A model generated the notes under the pieces. The model made no database searches, was not told the DNA's origin, and was given only the letters and a program-made list of their open reading frames with translations. A DNA stretch of 50,495 bases from Saccharothrix deserti (GTDB lineage: Bacteria; Actinomycetota; Actinomycetes; Mycobacteriales; Pseudonocardiaceae). The position numbers and the translations under genes are program-made. The DNA lies in NCBI RefSeq assembly GCF_009769385.1, contig NZ_VKAB01000054.1:1-50495 (forward strand). The letters are read 5' to 3'. Numbering within the stretch: the first letter of the stretch is position 1; every line of letters begins with the position of its first letter. Below, piece by piece: positions 8,003 to 16,153 of the stretch.

Positions 8003-9046
8003 TCACGCCTCCACGACCATGAGCCTGCCGACCGCGAGGTCGAGCGCGACGGTCGTGCCGGGCGGGAAGTCGGCCGCCCGGCTGGCCGGCTGGTCCACCC
8101 GCACGATCTGCTCGTCGCCGTCGAGCCGGACGGACAGCCTGGTCACCGGCCCGAGGAAGCTCTGCGTGAGCACGTTGCCGACCAGCGCGCCGTTGGCCTG
8201 ACCGCTGTGCTGCGCGATGCCGATGTCCTCCGGCCGCACGATCACCTTCACGTCACCGGACAGTCCGTCGGCCGCGTCCGTGGCCAGCCGGAACGCGCCC
8301 AGCCGCACACAGCCCGCCTCGGCGGTGCCGTACACCGCGTTGGTGACGCCGACGAACTGCGCGACGAACGCGGACGCGGGCTCGCGGTACACGACCGCGG
8401 GCGTGTCCAGCTGCTCCAACCTGCCCTGCGACATCACGCCGACGCGGTCGGAGACGGCCAGCGCCTCCTCCTGGTCGTGCGTGACGAACAGCGTGGTCAT
8501 GCCCAACTCGGTCTGGATGCGCCGGATCTCGTCACGCAGGTTCACCCGCACCTTGGCGTCCAGCGCGGACAGCGGCTCGTCCAGCAGCAGCACGCGCGGC
8601 TGGATCGCCAACGCGCGGGCCAGCGCCACGCGCTGCTGCTGGCCGCCGGACAGCTGGTGCGGGTACCGCTTGCCCAGGTGCCCGAGCCCGACCAGCTCCA
8701 GCAGTTCGGCGACCCGCCCGGCCCGGTCCGGCGCCTTGCGCAGCCGCAGGCCGAACGCGACGTTCTGCGTCACGGTCATGTTCGGGAACAGGCTGTAGGC
8801 CTGGAACACCATGCCCATGTCCCGCTTGTTCGCGGGCACACCGGTGATGTCGCGGCCGTCCACCCGGACCGTGCCCGAGTCCGCGATCTCGAACCCGGCG
8901 ACGATGCGCAACGCCGTCGTCTTGCCGCAGCCGCTCGGTCCGAGCAGGCTGACCAGCTCGCCCTCGGCGAGTTCCAGGTCGAGCCCGTCGAGCGCGGTCT
9001 GGCCGCCGAACGACTTGCGAAGCCCGTCCAGTCGCAGGTACCCCAT
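8003..9046 (-). CDS. PotA/FbpC-type ABC importer ATPase
   Basis: ATPase of 347 aa. It shows Walker A GPSGCGKTT (about residues 36-44), Q-loop MVFQAYSLFPNMTV, signature LSGGQQQR, Walker B LLLDEPLSALD and H-loop LFVTHDQEEA, followed by a C-terminal TOBE-like regulatory domain (IVRPEDIGIA, VLTQSFLGPVTRLSVRL). This is the family that energises spermidine, iron, sulfate, thiamine and phosphonate importers. ATG at 9046 begins the domain exactly; it lies 2 bp after the stop of the upstream permease gene. It is the last gene of a four-gene operon transcribed from 11885 to 8003: binding protein, permease, permease, ATPase. Confidence 0.93.
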   Translation of the reverse strand: MGYLRLDGLRKSFGGQTALDGLDLELAEGELVSLLGPSGCGKTTALRIVAGFEIADSGTVRVDGRDITGVPANKRDMGMVFQAYSLFPNMTVTQNVAFGLRLRKAPDRAGRVAELLELVGLGHLGKRYPHQLSGGQQQRVALARALAIQPRVLLLDEPLSALDAKVRVNLRDEIRRIQTELGMTTLFVTHDQEEALAVSDRVGVMSQGRLEQLDTPAVVYREPASAFVAQFVGVTNAVYGTAEAGCVRLGAFRLATDAADGLSGDVKVIVRPEDIGIAQHSGQANGALVGNVLTQSFLGPVTRLSVRLDGDEQIVRVDQPASRAADFPPGTTVALDLAVGRLMVVEA

Positions 9047-9048
9047 GA

Positions 9049-9852
9049 TCAGCCTTCCTCGACGGCGGTGTCCCGCCGCCGCCTGCCGATGAACGAGAGC
9101 AGGAACAGCAGCACGAACGCGAACAGCAGGCTCAGCAGCGACACCGCGATCGACACGCCCGCGTCGCGCTTGCCGAGCAGGTTGACCTGGACCTGCAACG
9201 TGTCGAAGTTCAGCAGCGACGCGATGGTGAACTCCCCGAGCACCAACGCCACCGACAGCAGCGACGCGCCGATCAGCGCGGTGCGGATGTTGGGCACCAC
9301 GATCCGCAGCAGCACCGTGCCCCAGGACGCGCCCAGCCCGCGGGCCGCCTCCGCCAACGTCTTCAGGTCGATCGCGGACAGGCCCGCGTCGATCGCCCGG
9401 TAGGCGAACGGCAGCACCAGCACCGCGTAGGCGAACGTCAGCGTCAACGGCGAGTCGCCGAGGAAGTAGTTCACCCACGCGTACAGCGGCGCCATGCCCA
9501 CCACCAGCACGATCGCCGGGATGGCCACCGGCAGCAGGCACAGGAACTCCACCAGCCGGCGCAGTTTCGGCAGCCGCAGCCGGATCCACGTCATGGTCGG
9601 CACCAGCAGCACCAGCATGACCAGCGAACTGGCCACCGCCAGCTGCACCGACACCAGGATCGACTCGACCAGGTCCGGGTCGTCCACGATCCCCGACCAC
9701 GACGCGAGGCTGCGCGCGCCGCCGACACCCCGGGTGGAGAACTCCGCCATCGCGAACAGCGGCAGCAGGAAGAACACGCCGAGCACCAGCAGGATCACGA
9801 ACCGGACGACAGCACGCCCGGTCGATCCGGACGGTTTGGTCACCGCTGCCAT
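9049..9852 (-). CDS. ABC importer permease (second subunit)
   Basis: Permease of 267 aa with about six transmembrane helices. The coupling-helix EAA motif is visible in TLAEAARGLGASWGTVLLRIVVPNI. It is of the PotC/FbpB type that pairs with a second permease. I chose ATG at 9852 because the first helix (VVRFVILLVLGVFFLLPLFAMAEF) follows directly; the gene overlaps the end of the upstream permease by 13 bp. Together with the neighbouring permease it forms the channel for a binding-protein-dependent importer whose substrate cannot be fixed from sequence alone. Confidence 0.9.
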   Translation of the reverse strand: MAAVTKPSGSTGRAVVRFVILLVLGVFFLLPLFAMAEFSTRGVGGARSLASWSGIVDDPDLVESILVSVQLAVASSLVMLVLLVPTMTWIRLRLPKLRRLVEFLCLLPVAIPAIVLVVGMAPLYAWVNYFLGDSPLTLTFAYAVLVLPFAYRAIDAGLSAIDLKTLAEAARGLGASWGTVLLRIVVPNIRTALIGASLLSVALVLGEFTIASLLNFDTLQVQVNLLGKRDAGVSIAVSLLSLLFAFVLLFLLSFIGRRRRDTAVEEG

Positions 9853-10751
9853 CGGGCGAACCTCCGCTGCAACAACGCGTACAGACCCATCGCCACGCCG
9901 ACCACCACGACCATGCCCAGACCGAGCGCCTTGCCCAGGTTCTCCTGCCCCAGCAGCACCTCGCCGGTCAGGAAGCCCCGGATCTGCAACGGCACGATCG
10001 GGCTGCCCTGCGACACCAGCGCCGCCGCCGTGGCGTAGGCGGAGAACGCGTTGGCGAACAGCAGCAACAACGAGCCGAGGAACGCGGGCAGCAGGATCGG
10101 GCCGCCGACGTGCCGCCAGTACGTCCACGACGAGCCGCCGAGGCTGTCCACCGCCTCACGCCACTGCGGGCGCAGACCGTCCAGCGCGGGCAGGAACACG
10201 ATGACCATCAGCGGGATCTGGAAGAACGTGTAGACCAGGGTCAGGCCGGGCAGTTCGAACAGCCACGCGCCGGTGGCGAACAGGTCGACGCCGAACGAGT
10301 CCCTGAGGAACTGCGTGACGAAGCCCTGGAAGCCGATCGTGGCCAGGAACGCGAACGCCAGCGGCACGCCGCCGAACTGGGCGAGCACACCGGCACCGGC
10401 CACCACCACCCGGCGCAGCAGCCCTTCCGGCTTGCCAACAGCCACGGCCCACGACAGCAGCGCGCCGAACACCGCGCCCAGCAGGGCGGTGACCGCGGAA
10501 AGCTCCACGCTGCGCAGGAACGCCTGGAGGTACACGCCGCGGGTCAGGTCGGCCAGGTTGTCCAGCGTGAACGCGCCGTCCGAGTCCTGGAACGACCCGG
10601 CGAGCACCAGCACCGTCGGGTAGAGCAGGAACGTGCCGACGTAGGCCAGGAACGGCACCACGACCAGCCACGCCAACCACGTCCGACCGGGCCCGCGGCC
10701 GGGGGAGGCTTTCTCAGAACCCCCGACCGCGGTCGTGACGGGTGCGACCAC
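9840..10751 (-). CDS. ABC importer permease (first subunit)
   Basis: Permease of 303 aa with about six transmembrane helices, starting with TWLAWLVVVPFLAYVGTFLLYPTVLVLAGSF, a common first helix in PotB/ThiP-like permeases. The EAA loop appears as WREAVDSLGGSSWTYWRHVGGPILLP. It begins 3 bp after the stop of the substrate-binding protein gene and overlaps the second permease, so translation is likely coupled. It acts with the other permease and the PotA-like ATPase. Confidence 0.92.
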   Translation of the reverse strand: MVAPVTTAVGGSEKASPGRGPGRTWLAWLVVVPFLAYVGTFLLYPTVLVLAGSFQDSDGAFTLDNLADLTRGVYLQAFLRSVELSAVTALLGAVFGALLSWAVAVGKPEGLLRRVVVAGAGVLAQFGGVPLAFAFLATIGFQGFVTQFLRDSFGVDLFATGAWLFELPGLTLVYTFFQIPLMVIVFLPALDGLRPQWREAVDSLGGSSWTYWRHVGGPILLPAFLGSLLLLFANAFSAYATAAALVSQGSPIVPLQIRGFLTGEVLLGQENLGKALGLGMVVVVGVAMGLYALLQRRFARWQR

Positions 10752-10754
10752 CGG

Positions 10755-11885
10755 TCAGCCCACCGCCTGCGCCCACGTGGAGGACAGCACCTGCTTTGCC
10801 TTGTCCGACTGCTCCTGGGTCAGGAACACCTGCTCGCCCTCGGTCTTCGGCAGCTTCGCCGCCGCGTCCGCGTCGACCGTGCCGGCCGCCGTCATCGCGT
10901 CCATCCGCACCGGCCGCGACAGGCCCTTGAGGAAGATGTTCTGGCCCTCGTCGGAGTACAGGAACTCCTGCCACAGGCGCGCGGCGGCCGGGTGCGGCGC
11001 GTCCTTGTTGATCGCCTGGTTGTAGTACGCGCCGACCTGCGCGCCCGGCGGCACGACGACCTTCCAGTCCGCCTTGCCCGCGAGCTTCGCGGTCTGCGCG
11101 GCGTTGGTGTAGTCCCAGTCGATCACGACCGGCGTCTGGCCGGACTCGATGGTCGCGGGCGACGGGTCGACCGGCAGGAAGTTGCCGGCGGCCTTGAGCC
11201 GCTTGAAGAACTCGACGCCGGGCGCGATGTCGTCGGCCGAGCCGCCGTTGTCGAGCGAGGCCATCACCACGCCGGAGAACGCGGCGCCGGCCTGCGTCGG
11301 GTCGCCGTTGAGCGCGACCTTGCCCTGGTACTCGGGCTTGAGCAGGTCCTTGACCGACGCCGGGGCGGGCACCTTGGCGGCGTCGTAGCCGATGGACATG
11401 AAGCCGCCGTAGTCGGCGTAGTAGAGCCCGGACGGCTCCTTCAGCTCGCCGGGGATGTCCGACCACTTCTCCACCTGGTACGGCGCGAACAAGTCCGTGT
11501 TCGCCAACGCCACGTTCAGGCCGAGGTCGAACACGTCCGGCGCGCGGTCGCCGCCCTTGAGCTGCTTGGCGGCGTTGATCTCGTCCTGGCTGGAGGCGTC
11601 CGGCTGCGCGGAGTCGACCTCGATGCCGTACTCCGCCTCGAAGGCCTTGATCATCTCGCCGTAGTTCGCCCAGTCCGGCGGCAGCGCGATGACGTTGAGC
11701 TTGCCCTCCTTCTTGGCGGCCTCGACGAGCTTGTCCAGCCCGCCGAAATCGGCGGCGGACTTCGCGGTGGCGGCGGGGGTGTCGCTCGCGGCGCCGTTCT
11801 GGGGCGGTGGCGTGCCGCAGGCCGCGACCAGTGCCAGCGCGGTGACGCCGATGCCTGCCGACCGCAGGACTCGGATGTGGTTCAC
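10755..11885 (-). CDS. Lipoprotein solute-binding protein of ABC importer (family 1)
   Basis: Extracellular binding protein of 376 aa. The signal peptide (SAGIGVTALALVAAC) ends in a lipobox with the cysteine near residue 23. The mature part has the two-lobe family 1 pattern (GKLNVIALPPDWANYGEMIKAFEAEYGIEVD, then APDVFDLGLNVALANTDLFAPY, then EFLYSDEGQNIFLKGLSRPVR) typical of iron, polyamine, thiamine and aminoethylphosphonate binders. GTG at 11885 gives a normal signal peptide and has GAGAAAGG 7-8 bp upstream; the longer ATG frame does not. It heads the importer operon. The ligand is not identifiable; there is no clear Tyr pair of ferric-binding proteins that I can point to. Confidence 0.9.
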   Translation of the reverse strand: MNHIRVLRSAGIGVTALALVAACGTPPPQNGAASDTPAATAKSAADFGGLDKLVEAAKKEGKLNVIALPPDWANYGEMIKAFEAEYGIEVDSAQPDASSQDEINAAKQLKGGDRAPDVFDLGLNVALANTDLFAPYQVEKWSDIPGELKEPSGLYYADYGGFMSIGYDAAKVPAPASVKDLLKPEYQGKVALNGDPTQAGAAFSGVVMASLDNGGSADDIAPGVEFFKRLKAAGNFLPVDPSPATIESGQTPVVIDWDYTNAAQTAKLAGKADWKVVVPPGAQVGAYYNQAINKDAPHPAAARLWQEFLYSDEGQNIFLKGLSRPVRMDAMTAAGTVDADAAAKLPKTEGEQVFLTQEQSDKAKQVLSSTWAQAVG

Positions 11886-12197
11886 GGTCGAACCTTTCTC
11901 GGGGTGACGAGGTTTCGCGCACGACCAACGGGCGGATGCTACCGGCCGGATCGGCCCGGATGAGACCACTGCGCTGGGCCATTTGACGCCACCGCGACGC
12001 CGACACCCACTCTCCGGTTCCCGCGGGTGGGCCGATGGTGTTGTTCCCTCTCGGAAAGGGCTGACCTGCCACCACCATTTCCGCCGATAGGCCTACTCAT
12101 GTTTTCCACCGGTCGTAACGCATTCACACCCTGTTCGACATCTGGTTGTCACGTGACGGAATGCCCTAACCCGAGTCCCCTTAGAAGGGCGAGGTTC
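11886..12197. other. 312-bp divergent intergenic region
   Basis: Region between the importer operon (minus) and the secreted-protein pseudogene (plus). A TTGACG hexamer lies near 11983 and could be a -35 element, but no convincing -10 partner or operator dyad was found. No gene is supported. Confidence 0.4.
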
Positions 12198-13000
12198 ATG
12201 CGTCACCCACGAAGATTCACCGCGTTGGCCGCCGTCAGCGCGCTCCTGCTCCCCGTCGGACTGCCGTCGACCGCGTCGGCCGCACCTGTCCCCGGCGAAG
12301 ACGTGCTCGCGGACTTCGACCAGGGTGTGCTCCAGGACGTCAACCACGACTCCCCGGACAACGACCAACTCCAACTCGACCGGCGGAGCGCGTTCTTCCC
12401 GTTCGTCAACGTCGCCGCGTCCGCGCGCGGCACGATGCTGCGCATCGACGTGAACACCGGCGCGATCGTCGGCGAATGGCTGTCCGCGCCGGACGGGCGC
12501 GGGCGCAACCCGTCCCGCACCACCGTGGACAAGCTCGGGAACACCTGGCTGTCCAACCGGAACGAGGCAACCGGCGGGCAGGGCTCGGTCACCCGCGTCG
12601 GCGTGATCCTCGGCGGCACGAGGGCGAACGCCGACGGCACGGACAACCCGACGGGCGACCACCTGAAGGGCCCGTTCGCCTACAACACATCGAGGTGGGC
12701 GTCATCCAGTCGAACGCGTCGGTGACCTGCGACGCCGACCTGAACCCGCGGTTCGCCGGGTCGTCGCAGATAGCGAGCCTGCGGATCAACGGGGTCGCGG
12801 TGAACGTGGGCAGCGCGCCGCTGACCATCCCGCTGCTGATCGGCTCGTTGCAGCTCAACAGCACCACGACCACGTCGACGAGCGTGGTGCAGCGGGCCTT
12901 CGCGCTGGACACCGCGTTGACCGACGTGGTGCTCGGTGAGGCGAAGGCGAACGTGGAGACGTTGCCGGGCGAGCCCGGCGGCAGCCCCTGCCGGGTCTGA
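12198..13000 (+). pseudogene. Chimeric secreted-protein pseudogene (frameshifted fusion)
   Basis: Two unrelated secreted-protein pieces are joined out of frame. Residues from 12198 give a signal peptide (ALAAVSALLLPVGLPSTASAAP) and the start of a larger exported protein with propeller-like text (TMLRIDVNTGAIVGEWLSAP, TTVDKLGNTWLSNRNEA) ending abruptly at KGPFAYNT near 12688. From about 12689 another frame reads EVGVIQSNASVTCDADLNP, then SQIASLRINGVAVNVG, to VETLPGEPGGSPCRV, the C-terminal half of a choice-of-anchor P type protein. The first frame continues only to a stop at 12725. The simplest explanation is a deletion that fused the head of one gene to the tail of its neighbour. Whether any product is made is unknown. 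Confidence 0.72.
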
Positions 13001-13013
13001 GCGGGCACCCCAC

Positions 13014-13045
13014 TAGTAGCCGTACTATACGTAGGAAGGCTACTA
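13014..13045. promoter_or_regulatory. 8-bp inverted repeat flanking a promoter-like core
   Basis: TAGTAGCC (13014-13021) and GGCTACTA (13038-13045) are perfect inverted repeats separated by 16 bp. The spacer holds a smaller dyad (CGTA-CTA-TACG, 13021-13031) and a TATACG -10-like hexamer. It lies 14 bp upstream of the membrane protein ATG at 13059. A repressor or activator site for that gene is likely, and this local drop in GC content supports a promoter. Confidence 0.55.
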
Positions 13046-13058
13046 ATGGGGGTTGTTC

Positions 13059-13667
13059 ATGAGCCGGAAGTTGCTGGTCTGGTTGCACGTCATCACGTCC
13101 ACGGGCTGGATGTTCATGGCGTTGGCGCTGTTCGTGGTGGTGAACTTCGCGCTGTCCGCGCCCGGCCGCGGTTCGGCGTTCGACGCGGCTCTGCTCATCG
13201 ACGTCGAAGTGCTCCAGTTCATGGCCACCACGTCGGCGTTCAGCGGGCTGATGCTGTCCGGGCTCACCGTGTGGGGCTACTTCCGGCACTGGTGGGTGCT
13301 GGCGAAGTTCGTGATCACGTTCACCCAGCTGTACGTGGGGATCTTCGTGCTCAGCCCGAACCTGCACCCGGACGGCTCGCCGCTGCTGATGCGGGTCGGA
13401 TCGCTGCTGATGGCCTCGGCGCTGGCGTGCCAGGTGTGGCTGTCGGTGGCCAAGCCGTTCAAGCGGACGCCGTGGGCCGCGCCGACCAAGCCGAAGACCG
13501 CTCCGCCGTGGGGTTTCGCGCTGTGCCTGGCCGTGCCCGCGTTCGACTACGCGTTCGGCCAACTCCTGCTGGGCACGGGGGTTCCGGCGGCGTCCCTGCT
13601 GGTCGCGGTCGTGTACCCGGTCGTCCGTGCCGCGCGCACCAAGGCGCGCGGCACGGTCCGCGTCTAA
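13059..13667 (+). CDS. Small integral membrane protein, function unknown
   Basis: Protein of 202 aa with four to five hydrophobic helices (LLVWLHVITSTGWMFMALALFVVV; TTSAFSGLMLSGLTVWGYF; WVLAKFVITFTQLYVGIFVL; LLMASALACQVWLSV; then a C-terminal segment). The first helix carries a His (WLHV) and the third an aromatic pair, as in several small actinobacterial membrane proteins. No catalytic motif is visible. ATG at 13059 follows GGGGGT at about 6 bp; a TTG six bases earlier is less likely. The stop codon overlaps the stop of the convergent Pnkp gene (13664-13667). A conspicuous inverted repeat precedes it, so it is probably regulated on its own. Confidence 0.8.
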   Translation: MSRKLLVWLHVITSTGWMFMALALFVVVNFALSAPGRGSAFDAALLIDVEVLQFMATTSAFSGLMLSGLTVWGYFRHWWVLAKFVITFTQLYVGIFVLSPNLHPDGSPLLMRVGSLLMASALACQVWLSVAKPFKRTPWAAPTKPKTAPPWGFALCLAVPAFDYAFGQLLLGTGVPAASLLVAVVYPVVRAARTKARGTVRV

Positions 13668-16153
13668 AGCCGGGGGTCGACCGGCTCCGACTCCAGCGCG
13701 AGCACGGCGAACACGCACTCGTGCACCCGCCACAGCGGCTCGTCGCGCGCCACGCGCTCCAACGCCTCCAGGCCCAGCGCGTACTCGCGCAACGCGAGCG
13801 ACCGTTTGGCGCCCAGACCGCGCTTGCGCAGGCGTTCCAGGTTCTCCGGCTCGGTGTAGTCCGGGCCGTAGATGATCCGCAGGTACTCGCGCCCGCGCAC
13901 CTTCACACCCGGCTGCACCAGGCCGCGATCGCCGCGCACCAGGTTCGCCAACGGTTTCACCACCATGCCCTCGCCGCCGGCCGCGGTCAGGTCCTTCCAC
14001 CAGCGGATACCCGCCGCGACCTGCTCCTCGTCGGTCGTGTCGACCACCAGGTGCCGGGTGCGGGTGAACAGGTCGCCCTTGAGCCGCCCGAGCACGTCGA
14101 GGTGCCACAGGTGGTCCCGGTCGTGGAACGTCCGGCCGCGTGCGGCGAGCAGCTGGAACGGCGCGATGCCGATCCCGTCCAGCCCTTCGGTCGGCCGGCA
14201 GTACCGCTGGTAGGCGTCGCGGTAGCCGGTGGCGTTCGCCAGCCTGCTCTCGGTGCGGCGCAGCAGTTCGGTGACGTCGATGCCCCGCTCGGCGGTCCGC
14301 GCGAGCACGTCCACCGCCACGCCGAGGGCACCCGTGGCCGCCGCGCCGACCGAGGCGTACTGCTCCTTGATCAGCCCGGCCGCCTTGGCGTTCCACGGCA
14401 GCAGCTCGGTGTCGAGCAGCAGCCAGTCGGTGTCGAACTCGTCCCACAGACCGGCCCTCGTCACCTCCTCGCGCACGCGTGCCAGCAGCTCGTCGCCCAA
14501 CGGCTGGTCGAAGAACGCACGACCGGTCCGCGTGTGGATCACGCCTCCGCGCTCCTTGCGCACCAGGACCACCGCGCGCGAGCCCATGTGCTTCTCCTCG
14601 CAGATCACCTCGCGCACGCCCGCGTTCCGGTACTCGGCGAAGGCGTCCTCGGGGTGCTCCAGCACGTCCGGCCGCTGCGAGGTCGCCGTCGGCGCCATCG
14701 TCGGCGGCAGGTACAGCAGCGCGTGCGGGTCGATCGCGAAGCGGCTCATCACCTCCAACGCCGACGCGGCCTGCTCCGGCCGCACGCCGATCCGACCCCG
14801 GTGGGCCGTCTCGACGAACCGGCGACCGGTGACGTCGGACAGCGCGAGCACGTCCGGATCGCGTTCCGCCTCGGGCGCGACGAGTGGGCGCACCGGCTCG
14901 TACCAGACCTCGTGCGCGTCGACCGACACGACCTCGCGCTCCGGGTAGCGCAACGCGGTCAGCTTGCCGCCGAACACCACACCCGTGTCCAGGCACATGG
15001 TGTTGTTGATCCACTCCGCCTCCGGCGTCGGCGTGTGCCCGTAGAGCACGGTCGCCTTGCCCCGGTACTCGGTCGCCCACGGGTAGCGCACCGGCAGGCC
15101 GTACTCGTCGGTCTCGCCGGTGGTGTCGCCGTAGAGCGCGAAGCTGCGCACCCGCGAGGACGCGCGGCCGTGGTAGCGCTCCGGCAGGCCCGCGTGCGCG
15201 ATGACGAGATCGCCGCCATCCAGCACGTAGTGCGCGATCAGACCGTCGCAGAACCGCTCGACGCGCTTGCGGAACTCCTCCGGTTCGGCCGCGAGCTGCG
15301 CCAGCGACTCGGCCAGCCCGTGCTTGACCTGCACGTTCCGGCCCCGCAGCGCGCGCACCAGCTTCTGCTCGTGGTTACCGCACACGGCGAACGCGTGGCC
15401 TTCCTCGACCATGCCCATGACCAGGCGCAACACACCCGGCGTGTCCGGACCGCGGTCGACCAGGTCGCCGACGAACGCCGCACGCCTGCCCGTCGGCGGC
15501 ACGGCGTCCACCGGACGTCCCTCGTCGTCGCGCACCAGCGCGTAGCCCAGCTTGGTGAGCAACTCCTCCAACTCCGCGCGGCAACCGTGCACGTCACCGA
15601 TCACGTCGAACGGGCCGGTCTCGTGGCGGAGGTCGTTGAACAGCCGCTCCGGCACGATGACCGCTTCGTCCACTTCGGACTGCGTGCGCAGCACGTGCAC
15701 GCGCTTGAAGCCCTCCTTGCCGAGGAACTTCAACGACTTTCGCAACGCGGTGCGGTGCCGTCGCACGACGTGCGCGCCGAAGTCGCGGTCCGGGCGGGAG
15801 GCGTTGCGCGCAACGCAGACCTCCTCCGGCGTGTCCAGCACGATCGCGACCGGCAGCACGTTGTGCTCGTGGGCCAGCTCGACCAGGTGCGCGCGGTCGG
15901 CCCGCTGCACGTTCGTCGCGTCGATGACGGTCGTGCGGCCGGCGTCCAGGCGCTTGCCCGCGACGAAGTGCAGCACCTCGAACGCGGCGGCGGACGCCGA
16001 CTGGTCGTTCTCGTCGTCGGCGACCAGACCGCGGAAGTAGTCGCTGGACAGGATCTGCGTCGGCGCGAAGTGCCTGCGCGCGAACGTGGACTTGCCCGAG
16101 CCGGACGCGCCGACCAGCACCACCAGGCACAGGTCCGGGATCTTGAGTTCCAT
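13664..16153 (-). CDS. pnkp: Polynucleotide kinase-phosphatase-ligase Pnkp (RNA repair)
   Basis: End-healing and sealing enzyme of the bacterial Pnkp/Hen1 RNA repair system, 829 aa, close to the usual length. Domains in order: 5' kinase with P-loop GASGSGKST (residues 15-23); calcineurin-type 2',3' phosphatase with GDVHG (186-190), GDLVDRG (229-235), GNHE (259-262), and later HAGLP and GHT motifs; C-terminal adenylyltransferase/ligase with the nucleotidyl lysine in EEKHMGSR (K521). Pnkp works with Hen1, which methylates the 2'-OH at the broken 3' end so the same site cannot be cut again; targets are tRNAs cleaved by ribotoxins. ATG at 16153 overlaps the Hen1 stop by one base (TGATG), so the two are coupled. 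Confidence 0.96.
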   Translation of the reverse strand: MELKIPDLCLVVLVGASGSGKSTFARRHFAPTQILSSDYFRGLVADDENDQSASAAAFEVLHFVAGKRLDAGRTTVIDATNVQRADRAHLVELAHEHNVLPVAIVLDTPEEVCVARNASRPDRDFGAHVVRRHRTALRKSLKFLGKEGFKRVHVLRTQSEVDEAVIVPERLFNDLRHETGPFDVIGDVHGCRAELEELLTKLGYALVRDDEGRPVDAVPPTGRRAAFVGDLVDRGPDTPGVLRLVMGMVEEGHAFAVCGNHEQKLVRALRGRNVQVKHGLAESLAQLAAEPEEFRKRVERFCDGLIAHYVLDGGDLVIAHAGLPERYHGRASSRVRSFALYGDTTGETDEYGLPVRYPWATEYRGKATVLYGHTPTPEAEWINNTMCLDTGVVFGGKLTALRYPEREVVSVDAHEVWYEPVRPLVAPEAERDPDVLALSDVTGRRFVETAHRGRIGVRPEQAASALEVMSRFAIDPHALLYLPPTMAPTATSQRPDVLEHPEDAFAEYRNAGVREVICEEKHMGSRAVVLVRKERGGVIHTRTGRAFFDQPLGDELLARVREEVTRAGLWDEFDTDWLLLDTELLPWNAKAAGLIKEQYASVGAAATGALGVAVDVLARTAERGIDVTELLRRTESRLANATGYRDAYQRYCRPTEGLDGIGIAPFQLLAARGRTFHDRDHLWHLDVLGRLKGDLFTRTRHLVVDTTDEEQVAAGIRWWKDLTAAGGEGMVVKPLANLVRGDRGLVQPGVKVRGREYLRIIYGPDYTEPENLERLRKRGLGAKRSLALREYALGLEALERVARDEPLWRVHECVFAVLALESEPVDPRL

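Noticed and set aside
8003..11885. Iron (FbpABC) importer linked to the IsdG-like gene
   Set aside because: The binding protein shows no clear ferric ligand residues and the IsdG-like gene is over 3 kb away with unrelated genes between; substrate left open.
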